A stretch of 64,000 nucleotides of DNA, taken from assembly GCA_001464765.1 (NCBI GenBank), contig LNDV01000035.1:310001-374000 (forward strand), written 5' to 3'. Under the pieces are notes generated by a model. The model made no database searches. It had not been told where the DNA came from and saw nothing but the letters and a program-made list of their open reading frames with translations. The position numbers were made by a program, and so were the translations under genes. Below, piece by piece: positions 34,115 through 41,981 of the stretch. The DNA comes from Betaproteobacteria bacterium Ga0077526. GTDB lineage: Bacteria; Pseudomonadota; Gammaproteobacteria; Burkholderiales; Ga0077523. Each line of letters opens with the position of its first letter. The stretch's first letter is position 1.

Positions 34115-35086
34115 TCACTTGGGCGCCATCAGCTCGCGCAGCTTCGCTCCGTGCGTGGGACTGGCGGCGACGATAGCGTTCCACGCGGATTCGTTGGCGG
34201 TCTTCACAAGCAGTTTCGCCTGGGCGTCATCGAGCTTGATGACCTGGATGTTGGCGTCCTGCTGGCGCTTGAGCTCAGCGGTGGCGTCCTTCGTGCCCAT
34301 CTCCACGTTGAGCCCTTCGAGCCACGCGGCCTGCTTCTCGAGGAACTGCCGCTGCTGCGGCGTGAGCTTGCGCCACGTGTTCGCATTGAAGATGACGCCC
34401 AATTCGATGGCGTAGAAGCCCGGTTCCACCCGGTACTTCGTGCGCTCGTGCCAGCCGAGATCGAAGATGCCGATCAGGGGCCATCCGTAGCCATCGACCA
34501 CGCCGCGCTCGAGCGCCGTGTACACCTCGCCGGGGGCGATCTGGATGACGCTCGCACCCAGCTTCTGGAAGAACTCGCGATAGATGGGCGCAACCCGAAG
34601 CTTGAGGCCGGTGAGATCCGCCTTGTCGATCTTCTTGTTCGTGTAGATGTAGTACTGAATGCCCTCGCCGGTGCGGGCGTAGTAGTACAGGCCCTTGTCG
34701 AGAAAGATCTTGTTGAGGGTGTCGAGCACGCCGTTCTTCCGCATCTCGGCCATGGTGAGATGCGTGTAGTTGAGCGCCAGCCCCTCGGGCACGATGCTCG
34801 TGGTGAACGACGTGGTGGTGTTGGCGAGGTCCACCACGCCGCCGCGCAGGGCGTTGGCCAGCTCGAATGTGGGGATCGCCTTGGGCCCGCCCACGTAGTT
34901 GATCTGCACCAGGCCCTTGCCCTCTTCATTCACCTTCTTGATGAAGCGCTCGAAGTTGCGGGCGTAGTAGGTGCCTTCCTGGAAGGCGTTGGCCGCGCGC
35001 AGCGTGATTTCCTGCGCGTGCGACACGCAGGCCGACAGCGCCAACGCGGCCGCGCCCAGGCGAGCCATCCAGCGGGAGAAGGTCAT
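34115..35086 (-). CDS. TRAP transporter substrate-binding protein (DctP family)
   Basis: 323 residues. Signal peptide 1-24 ('SACVSHAQ'). The mature protein starts 'EITLRAANAFQEGTYYARNFERFIKKVNEEG' and has 'LKLRVAPIYREFFQKLGASVIQIAPGEVYTALERGVVDG', the family block whose Arg binds the substrate carboxylate. The ligand is therefore probably an organic acid. ATG 35086 gives a good signal peptide. It lies 34 bp after the hydroxyacyl-CoA dehydrogenase gene. Confidence 0.93.
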   Translation of the reverse strand: MTFSRWMARLGAAALALSACVSHAQEITLRAANAFQEGTYYARNFERFIKKVNEEGKGLVQINYVGGPKAIPTFELANALRGGVVDLANTTTSFTTSIVPEGLALNYTHLTMAEMRKNGVLDTLNKIFLDKGLYYYARTGEGIQYYIYTNKKIDKADLTGLKLRVAPIYREFFQKLGASVIQIAPGEVYTALERGVVDGYGWPLIGIFDLGWHERTKYRVEPGFYAIELGVIFNANTWRKLTPQQRQFLEKQAAWLEGLNVEMGTKDATAELKRQQDANIQVIKLDDAQAKLLVKTANESAWNAIVAASPTHGAKLRELMAPK

Positions 35087-35120
35087 GAAGCGTTCCTCGA
35101 AGAATTCGTGGGGGAGCGAT

Positions 35121-36101
35121 CTACCGGGGCGGCCGGGCGAGCCCGAAGTGATCGAGCATCGCCAGCGTCCGCGCCAGCACATCCTTGCGATACGCCGGCA
35201 GGTCGCACCCGCCATATTCGAAGAAACCGGCCCCTTCGCGCAAGCCATTGCGCCCTTCGCGCATGAACCGGTCGACGATGTCCGGCAGCGCATAGCGTTC
35301 GGCGGACACGGTTCCGGCCAGATACCGGCTCGCGTGGTACAGGATGTCGTTGCCGCCGTAGTCGATGAACTCCAGCACGCCGATGGACGCGAAACGCAGC
35401 CCGAGCCCGTATCGGGTGGCCTTGTCGATCTCCTCGGCGCTCGCAACGCCCTCCTCCACCATGCGCGCCGCCTCGTTCATGATGAGCGCCTGCAGGCGCG
35501 GCACGATGTAGCCCGGCGCCGGGCCGCAGACCACCGGGACTTTGCCGATGGCCTCCAGCAGGCTCTTCAGCCGACTCACGACCTCCGGCGCCGTGCCCGG
35601 ATGGGTGCTGATCTCCACCAGCGGAATCACATAGGCAGGGTTGAGCCAGTGCGCATTCAGCAGTCGACCGGGATGCGTGACCATCGCGGCCAGTTCCGTG
35701 ACAAGAATGGTCGACGTGGTCGACGCGAGAATCGCCTCCGGCGACACGTGCTCGCACACCCGCGTGAACGCGTCGCGCTTGGCCGCGATGGTCTCGGGAA
35801 CGCCCTCGAACACCAGCGTGGCATCCCGCAGCACGGCGGAAGCATCGACCTCGCCGGCGACACGGATGCGGGCAAGCACTCGGTCGACATCGGCCGCGCC
35901 GATCGCGCCCAGTTCGGCCAGCCCCAGGAGACTCGCCTTCACGTCCGCGATCGCCTCGGCGGCAAGCCGAACGAAGTCCTCGGGCGGCCTTGCCTTGAAG
36001 TCGAGCAGCGTGACCGGATGTCCGGCATAGGCGAACGCCAGAGCGATGCCCCGACCCATCCGCCCGGCACCGAGGGCGACGATCGATTCCGGCTGCGGCA
36101 T
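35121..36101 (-). CDS. 3-hydroxyacyl-CoA dehydrogenase family protein (carnitine-dehydrogenase-like)
   Basis: 326 residues. NAD-binding 'GAGRMGRGIALAFAYAG' lies near the N-terminus; catalytic His lies in 'NAHWLNPAYVIPLVEI' and is followed by the all-alpha dimerisation domain ('GFIVPRLQ'-type 'GYIVPRLQALIMNEAARMVEEG'). The length and the 'LNPAYVIPLVEI' block resemble dehydrogenases acting on free hydroxy acids such as carnitine as well as hydroxyacyl-CoA. The start overlaps the upstream stop by one base (TGATG). Confidence 0.88.
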   Translation of the reverse strand: MPQPESIVALGAGRMGRGIALAFAYAGHPVTLLDFKARPPEDFVRLAAEAIADVKASLLGLAELGAIGAADVDRVLARIRVAGEVDASAVLRDATLVFEGVPETIAAKRDAFTRVCEHVSPEAILASTTSTILVTELAAMVTHPGRLLNAHWLNPAYVIPLVEISTHPGTAPEVVSRLKSLLEAIGKVPVVCGPAPGYIVPRLQALIMNEAARMVEEGVASAEEIDKATRYGLGLRFASIGVLEFIDYGGNDILYHASRYLAGTVSAERYALPDIVDRFMREGRNGLREGAGFFEYGGCDLPAYRKDVLARTLAMLDHFGLARPPR

Positions 36102-37177
36102 CAGCGCTCGCCCTCCTGGAGCCGCTGCGCGAGCGCTTCGCGGCTGAGGGACGCGAGCCCCATGGCATCCAGCGTGCGGGGGCCCTGGCGGAGATCCCGG
36201 CCCAGGAATCCGCCGGTGATGGCCAGCAGGCCGTGGGCGATCGGCGCGTCGCACCCCGCCCAGCGCGCCACGGACGCCAGGAAAGCCAAACCGAGGACGA
36301 TGTCCTCCGTGACGTACCGATGGCTGTGGAGGTCGATGTGCTCGCGCCAGTCGCCGGAGTCGACGAGACGCTTGTGCGCGTCGCCATACATCCAGCGATC
36401 GCTCGTGTAGTGGTCGGCCAGCGGAAAGTGCGGTGCGCCATAGCCAAGAGCCTCGCGGACGGCGATACGCTCGGCGTCCAGGCGGTCGGTCACGGCGCGC
36501 ACGACGGGCTGGGTGCCCTCATTGTGGATGTCCCACCGTTCGAAGCCCTGGAGCGGTGCGGCGTTCATCACGACGAGCGGCGGGTGGATGATCGGGCCGG
36601 CGTTCATGAGTGCGCCCGACAGCGCATCCCCGCACGGGAGGACGGAGGGGTAGGCCTGAGCGATGCACGCGAGCGCTTCGTCCGAACGATTCGCGGGATA
36701 CACGCCCGTCGGCAGGCGCACGGCGCGGATCGTGATGGCGACCTCGTCGGGCCCGTGCTTGCGGGCGAGGTAGGGCAGCGTGCCGGTTTCCGCCCACGTG
36801 ACCCGGGCGCGGCTGCCCGCCGCCCGCACGACGCGATCCATGACGACCGACCCGAAGGTGCCCGGCGGCAGGAACACCACCTGACCATCGGTCAGGTGCG
36901 GTGCCATGGCGCGGGCGATGTCTTCCTGAGCGATGGCGGGCGAGGGAATCAGGATGAGTTCCGCACCTCGCACCGCCGCACCGATGTCGGCCGTGATGTG
37001 CGCGATGGCGACGCTGCGGGTGCCCGAGACGTCCTTCAGCCGGATCGCCCGACTTTCCGCGATCGGCGCGAGGGCGGCGGCGTCCCGGCGCCAGAGCCGG
37101 ACCTCGTGGTTCTGCTCCGAAAGATCCGCCGCAGCCGCGTAGCACCCGTGACCGCCGCCCAGTACGGCTATGCGCAT
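36101..37177 (-). CDS. NAD/NADP octopine-nopaline dehydrogenase family protein
   Basis: 358 residues. N-terminal Rossmann segment 'MRIAVLGGGHGCYAAAADL'. The C-terminal opine-dehydrogenase domain has the active-site 'ALMNAGPIIHPP' region with a conserved Asn-His pair, and 'HYTSDRWMYGDAHKRL'. Family members reversibly cleave or form secondary-amine dicarboxylates (opines). It heads the odh-hcd-dctPQM operon, so a catabolic role on an imported opine-like acid is a reasonable inference. Confidence 0.85.
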   Translation of the reverse strand: MRIAVLGGGHGCYAAAADLSEQNHEVRLWRRDAAALAPIAESRAIRLKDVSGTRSVAIAHITADIGAAVRGAELILIPSPAIAQEDIARAMAPHLTDGQVVFLPPGTFGSVVMDRVVRAAGSRARVTWAETGTLPYLARKHGPDEVAITIRAVRLPTGVYPANRSDEALACIAQAYPSVLPCGDALSGALMNAGPIIHPPLVVMNAAPLQGFERWDIHNEGTQPVVRAVTDRLDAERIAVREALGYGAPHFPLADHYTSDRWMYGDAHKRLVDSGDWREHIDLHSHRYVTEDIVLGLAFLASVARWAGCDAPIAHGLLAITGGFLGRDLRQGPRTLDAMGLASLSREALAQRLQEGER

Positions 37178-37255
37178 GTTCCGACCTCCGTTCGAGATGC
37201 GGTGCTTATGCCGTCGCGGCGTCGGGATGTCAAAGGAAAAACGGCGATGCGCACG

Positions 37256-37534
37256 TCAGAGGACCCGCACGCGGACATAGCGCAGTTCGCTGCCGAGCAG
37301 ATAGCCTTCGGCCTCCACCTCCGCACCGGCTTCCGCAGGAAGCGCGGCGCGTTCGAAGGGGTTCGCATCGAGAGGCGAAAGGGCGAGCCGCCCATGACCC
37401 GGGCAGTCGAGGACCCAGGAATCGTGCTCGCTGGCCGTTCCCCGCTGGACCACGGCGTGGGTCAGCCGGCCGCGCAGCAGCACGAGTTCGCGCTCGCCAC
37501 CGGAAGCACCGGAACGGGATCTGGTTCTGGACAT
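37256..37534 (-). CDS. Small protein of unknown function next to the peptidase
   Basis: 92 residues from ATG 37534; GTG 37558 would add eight. There is a basic, Ser/Arg-rich first 15 residues, then a compact beta-rich part ('LVLLRGRLTHAVVQRG', 'HDSWVLDCPGHGRLALSPLD', 'AEVEAEGYLLGSELRYVRVRVL') that looks like a small OB-type barrel. No signal peptide. It is downstream of the caspase-fold peptidase on the same strand (88 bp from the ATG) and may be its partner, but this is only positional. Confidence 0.5.
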   Translation of the reverse strand: MSRTRSRSGASGGERELVLLRGRLTHAVVQRGTASEHDSWVLDCPGHGRLALSPLDANPFERAALPAEAGAEVEAEGYLLGSELRYVRVRVL

Positions 37535-37622
37535 CGGGCCCACGGCACCGCCGTGCACGCGGAAGCCACGGTCCCCTGGTACAGCCGCACCACGGAGTCA
37601 GCGCTTCCCCAGACGATACCGC

Positions 37623-39230
37623 CTATGCGCTGTGGAGCAGCCGGGAGCGTAGCACGTTGCCCGCTGCATCCGCCTCGACGGTGAGCAGGCGCACGTGCTG
37701 GCGCCCGTCCACGATCTTGCTGCCCGTCCAGGTGTACTCGACCGACTCCGCGAGCTGTCGCGTCGTTCCCACGGCGCTCGCGAGGCCCCGCGTAGCCACG
37801 GCCCGCGCCGCGACCGGCGCGGACACCAGCTTGCTGGCCCGTGCGCGTGCGGGTTCGAGAAACTGCTGGTCCGACTTTTCCAGCATGCCGGCCACGGCAG
37901 CGAAGATCTTCTTCGCCGTCGCCGCCGCCGGCGCCCTGGCCGACACGCGCTCGGGCAACTCCCTCGTGACCTGGGCGGCGAGCGCGGCCCGGGCAATGCG
38001 GCGCTCACCGCGCTGTGCGGTTTCCACGGCAGCGGCCGCGCTGCGCGTCCGCACGGCCGGCGCGGGCGAGGCCACGGGATGCAGAGACGGATCGCCCAGG
38101 AGCACGAATTCGATCATCGTCTTCTCGTCCGCCGTGTCGAGTCGCTGGCCCTGGCCGGTGACGTACTGCACGTAGTCCTGCTTGGATTCCATCATGGCCC
38201 GGCCGAGCGAAGCGCCCGCGAGGGCCTTCTTGAGGTACGCCGCGACGATCCAGTCGGCGCACATCATGATCTGCGGGCCGACCCAGGCGATCTCGGTCGC
38301 CCCCATGAACCCGACGGCACCGCCGCGCAGGTAAGTCATGGAGATGGGCAGCGCCCCTGCGGGCCGGGCTGCAGGGTCGGACGGCGAGTACACCTGCGCG
38401 CCGTAGCAGCACATCGCGGCAGGCAGCGTACCGGGCACGACCTGTCCGGCGAGCGTCCCGCTGAAGAGGATCTGCGGATAGCTGTTGCCCTTCTGGCCGT
38501 AGAAGCTGGCGTCGATCTGCGACCCGTGGCACTTCGTGAAGTGCAGCGTCCGGGCGAGGCGTCCGCGGGCGGTGGCGGTCGCGTCGATCGTGGGCGGCGA
38601 GATCATGAGGTCAGCCGTGGGCAGACTCAGATAGCGCATCGTGGCGAGCCCGGCGCTCTTCCACGCGTCGCAGCACGTGGCGTAGGCGCTGCCGTAGAAC
38701 GAGACGGGTTTCGGTGTCCATGCGGTCGCGGTCTTGAGCGGCGTGATGAGCCAGAGCGGATCGGCGTTGGCGGCGCCGGGGAGGTCCGGAATGCGCCCGA
38801 CGACGCGGTCGGGAATCAGATAGCTCTTGATGGCGCCCGCCCGGTAGGTGCGGGACGACGCATAGGGGTTGTCGGTGGCGACGGTGACGTCCGTGTCGCC
38901 ATTGGGATCGTGACTGGGATTCTTCACGCGGAAGTACGGAATCACGTCGTCGCCACCGAAAATCACGATGTACTCAGGCGCGAGCTTCTTCGCGAGCGCG
39001 TCGATGGCGCGCTTCGCCTTCTGCGCGGACACCTTGCCCTTGAGCGGCGCGACGCCCTGGGCCGTCATGGCCGCGGAATCGTCGAGCGCGACGTGCACGG
39101 TGCGTATGCCGCGGGCGAGGTCCGCCTTGATCCAGGCCGCCATGGCCGTGTCGATCTTCGAGAGCGCTGCCGGGGTGTACTTCGCGACGAGTGCAGACCG
39201 CACGGTGACACTGAGCTTGATGCTGGGCAT
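37623..39230 (-). CDS. Caspase-fold cysteine peptidase, C25 (gingipain)-like
   Basis: 535 residues. 'EYIVIFGGDDVIPYF' opens the domain. The clan CD dyad appears as His235 in 'FTKCHGSQ' and Cys275 (or Cys274) in 'AAMCCYGAQVYS', and the gingipain-type end motif 'LLGDPSLHP' is at about 377-385. The spacing of His and Cys (about 40 residues) fits C25/C14 enzymes. Unlike gingipains there is no signal peptide, so it is probably cytoplasmic. The C-terminal 150 residues (about 386-535) are Ala/Arg-rich and helical, then a small beta segment. Its target is unknown. Confidence 0.7.
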   Translation of the reverse strand: MPSIKLSVTVRSALVAKYTPAALSKIDTAMAAWIKADLARGIRTVHVALDDSAAMTAQGVAPLKGKVSAQKAKRAIDALAKKLAPEYIVIFGGDDVIPYFRVKNPSHDPNGDTDVTVATDNPYASSRTYRAGAIKSYLIPDRVVGRIPDLPGAANADPLWLITPLKTATAWTPKPVSFYGSAYATCCDAWKSAGLATMRYLSLPTADLMISPPTIDATATARGRLARTLHFTKCHGSQIDASFYGQKGNSYPQILFSGTLAGQVVPGTLPAAMCCYGAQVYSPSDPAARPAGALPISMTYLRGGAVGFMGATEIAWVGPQIMMCADWIVAAYLKKALAGASLGRAMMESKQDYVQYVTGQGQRLDTADEKTMIEFVLLGDPSLHPVASPAPAVRTRSAAAAVETAQRGERRIARAALAAQVTRELPERVSARAPAAATAKKIFAAVAGMLEKSDQQFLEPARARASKLVSAPVAARAVATRGLASAVGTTRQLAESVEYTWTGSKIVDGRQHVRLLTVEADAAGNVLRSRLLHSA

Positions 39231-39413
39231 GGCGCAATCTCCTCCTGCGACATCGTCCGCGACGGCCCTCGCGCCGGCGCATGACGTTCGATTGGATTAC
39301 CTTACCGCAACGAGACATGCACGGGAATCGGCGAAAAGGCATAAGGCCCCGCCCCATTGACCTCCCGCCCGTGCCAGCCGTACCTTCAAGTCTTCCCGGA
39401 CCACGCCGACGCA

Positions 39414-40718
39414 ATGCCCCTTTCCCCGCTTCCCTTCGACCAGCTCGTCCGTCCCGACGGCGTCCATCGCGATCTGTACCTGCGGCCGGATGTCTTCCGT
39501 GCGGAAATGGCACGGCTGTGGTCGCGCACGTGGATCTTCGCGGGGCACGAGAGTCAGATTCCGGCACCGGGCGACTACGTCACGGTCGACCTCGCGACCC
39601 AGCCATGCGTGCTGGTCCGCCAGGAGGACGGTTCGGTCCGCGTGCTGCGCAACCGCTGCGCGCACAAGGGGGCCAGAGTGGTGTCCGCGCCGAGCGGCAA
39701 CACCGGCGGATTCTTCCGTTGCCCTTACCACGCCTGGTCGTACCGGACGGACGGCTCCCTCCTGGCCATCCCCCGGCGCAGCGGGTACGAGGGCACTCGC
39801 CTGCACGATTGCCCGGCAGGCGCCGGGCTCGTGCCGGCCGCCGCGGTGGAGAGCTATCGCGGTTTCGTCTTCGCCCGACTCACCGGCGAGGGGCCGGCGC
39901 TGCGGGATCATCTGGGACCGATGACCGAGGTCATCGACAACCTGCTCGACCGCTCGCCCACAGGCGAGATCGAAGTGGCGGGCGGGTGTCTGCGCACTGT
40001 CGTCCGCGCGAACTGGAAGATCTACCTCGAAAACATCAACGACACGATGCACGCGGTGACGGCCCACGAATCCGCGTCCTCGGCCGCCGAGGCGGTGTGG
40101 GCCCGCGAGCCGGCAGGCACGCCGAAGCCGCTCGCCATGCAGCAGCTGCTGCCGTTCGGCTCCGGGTACGACTTCTTCCAGAAGATGGGCGGGCGCACGC
40201 TGCCCAACGGACATACCCTGCTCGGCACGGCGTTCAGTCTGCATTCCGCCTATGCAGGCATGCCCGACTACGTGAATGCCCTCGTCGCCCGGCATGGGGA
40301 AGCCCGCACCGGGGCCGTCCTCGCATTCTCCCCGCAGAACGCCGTCGCATATCCGAGCCTGTCGCTCAAGACCGCCCCGCAGGCCATGCGCGTGATCCGG
40401 CCCATCGCCGCTGACCGCACGCTCGTAGAAGCCTGGTCGTTTCGCGCGAAAGGCGCCCCCGACGAGCTGCTCGCCCGCGGCGCCCTCTACAACCGGCTCG
40501 TGTTCTCGCCTTTGTCGGTCGTGGCGCACGACGACCTGCATGTGTTCGAGACGATTCACCAGGGCCTCACCACGCAGGCCAATCCCTGGGTGAGCCTGCA
40601 TCGCGAGTGCAGTGCCGAAGAAGACGAGCCGGTCAGCCGGGATGTCGCCGGCACCAGTGAGGCGCTGATGCGGCATCAGTATCGGACGTGGTCCGCAGCG
40701 ATGACCGTCGGGGACTGA
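39414..40718 (+). CDS. Rieske non-heme iron oxygenase, alpha subunit
   Basis: 434 residues. Rieske ligands CAHK and CPYH (about residues 80-105). Mononuclear iron ligands are in 'NWKIYLENINDTMHAVTAHES' (D-x2-H-x4-H). It differs from the oxygenase at 9450 and has no beta-subunit gene beside it, so it may work as an alpha-only oxygenase. ATG 39414 (MPLSPLPFDQLVRPDGVHRDLY) matches the usual N-terminus. It diverges from the peptidase gene by 183 bp. Confidence 0.9.
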   Translation: MPLSPLPFDQLVRPDGVHRDLYLRPDVFRAEMARLWSRTWIFAGHESQIPAPGDYVTVDLATQPCVLVRQEDGSVRVLRNRCAHKGARVVSAPSGNTGGFFRCPYHAWSYRTDGSLLAIPRRSGYEGTRLHDCPAGAGLVPAAAVESYRGFVFARLTGEGPALRDHLGPMTEVIDNLLDRSPTGEIEVAGGCLRTVVRANWKIYLENINDTMHAVTAHESASSAAEAVWAREPAGTPKPLAMQQLLPFGSGYDFFQKMGGRTLPNGHTLLGTAFSLHSAYAGMPDYVNALVARHGEARTGAVLAFSPQNAVAYPSLSLKTAPQAMRVIRPIAADRTLVEAWSFRAKGAPDELLARGALYNRLVFSPLSVVAHDDLHVFETIHQGLTTQANPWVSLHRECSAEEDEPVSRDVAGTSEALMRHQYRTWSAAMTVGD

Positions 40719-40781
40719 TTCCGCGCTTCGTCGCGATATTCACGGGACCGTCACGTCGGCGTGGGAGCATCCGCGGCGACG

Positions 40782-41933
40782 ATGAAGATCCTGATGATCT
40801 CCGATGTGTACTTCCCCCGCGTCAACGGGGTTTCCACATCCATCCAGACATTCCGCACGGAACTCACGGCGCGCGGTCACCAGGTGGACCTGCTCGCGCC
40901 GGAATGGCCTTCTGGCGGCGATGAAGATCCGGGCATCCATCGCATTCCTTCCCGCCAGGTCCCGCTGGACCCCGAGGACCGTCTGATGTCCCGAGCTGTC
41001 GCGCGGGCAAGGCTGCGCGAGCTGGAGAGCGAACGCTACGATGTCGTCCACGTGCAGACGCCGTTTCTGGCTCACTACCTCGGCGTGGCGTTCGCGCGGC
41101 AACTCGGCATTCCGGTCGTCGAGACCTACCATACGTTCTTCGAGGAATATCTCTTCCACTACGTCCCGTTCGTGCCGAAGGCCGCCATGCGCGCCCTCGC
41201 ACGATCCGTCTCGCGAAGCCAGGCCGCCCAGGTAGACCGGCTGATCGTTCCCTCCTCGGCGATGCGCGAAGTCCTGCGCCGCTACGGCGTGACGACAGCC
41301 ATGGAGATCCTCCCGACAGGCATCCCGATCGCGACGCTCAGCGGCGGCGACGGCATGCGCTTCCGGACTCAGCACGGGTTCACGTCGCAGGACAGAATCC
41401 TCCTGTTCGTCGGTCGAGTTGCACACGAGAAGAACATCGGCTTCCTCCTCGAGGCATTTCAGCGTGCAGCCCGCCAATGCGAACCGCTGCGGCTGGTGAT
41501 CGCAGGAGAAGGGCCGGCCCTGCCCGGCCTGCGCGCCCTCGCGCGAAAGCTCGCCATCGACGATCGTGTCTGCTTCGTGGGTTACCTCGGACGCGACGGT
41601 CCGCTGCAGGACTGCTACCGGGCCGCGGACGCCTTCGTGTTCGCGTCGCGTACCGAGACACAGGGACTCGTCCTGCTGGAAGCCATGGCGCTCGGGGTGC
41701 CTGTGGTTGCGCTCGCGGCGATGGGCACGAAGGACATCCTCACCGGAAACGCCGGGGCTCTGACGCCGGCGGACACCGTGGAAGACTTCTCGGAAGCGAT
41801 GTGCCGGGTGGGAAACGACGCCAACCTCCGGCGGGAACTCAGCGCTGCCGGTCGACTCGCGGCCGAAAACTGGCGCGCCGAACCTCTCGCGACGCGTCTT
41901 CTCGCCCTCTACTCCGAAGTGTGCAGCCGGTAA
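40782..41933 (+). CDS. Glycosyltransferase family 4 protein
   Basis: A 383-residue GT-B enzyme. N-terminal acceptor domain 'MKILMISDVYFPRVNGVSTSIQTF'; C-terminal donor domain with 'FVGRVAHEKNIGFLLEAFQRA' and the E-x7-E region 'SRTETQGLVLLEAMALGVPVVAL'. The closest style is the SqdX/mannosyltransferase group that glycosylates lipids with a nucleotide sugar. The actual acceptor is not shown. ATG 40782 is used; a TTG or GTG further up would add a non-family tail. Confidence 0.9.
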   Translation: MKILMISDVYFPRVNGVSTSIQTFRTELTARGHQVDLLAPEWPSGGDEDPGIHRIPSRQVPLDPEDRLMSRAVARARLRELESERYDVVHVQTPFLAHYLGVAFARQLGIPVVETYHTFFEEYLFHYVPFVPKAAMRALARSVSRSQAAQVDRLIVPSSAMREVLRRYGVTTAMEILPTGIPIATLSGGDGMRFRTQHGFTSQDRILLFVGRVAHEKNIGFLLEAFQRAARQCEPLRLVIAGEGPALPGLRALARKLAIDDRVCFVGYLGRDGPLQDCYRAADAFVFASRTETQGLVLLEAMALGVPVVALAAMGTKDILTGNAGALTPADTVEDFSEAMCRVGNDANLRRELSAAGRLAAENWRAEPLATRLLALYSEVCSR

Positions 41934-41981
41934 GCCTCCCGCTGAAGGACGTCCGGAAGGCTCTACGAAGGGACGAGCCCG

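Noticed and set aside
32953..34176. Plus-strand frame of 407 codons opposite dctM/dctQ
   Set aside because: Antisense shadow with Gln, His and Arg-rich sequence and no motif.
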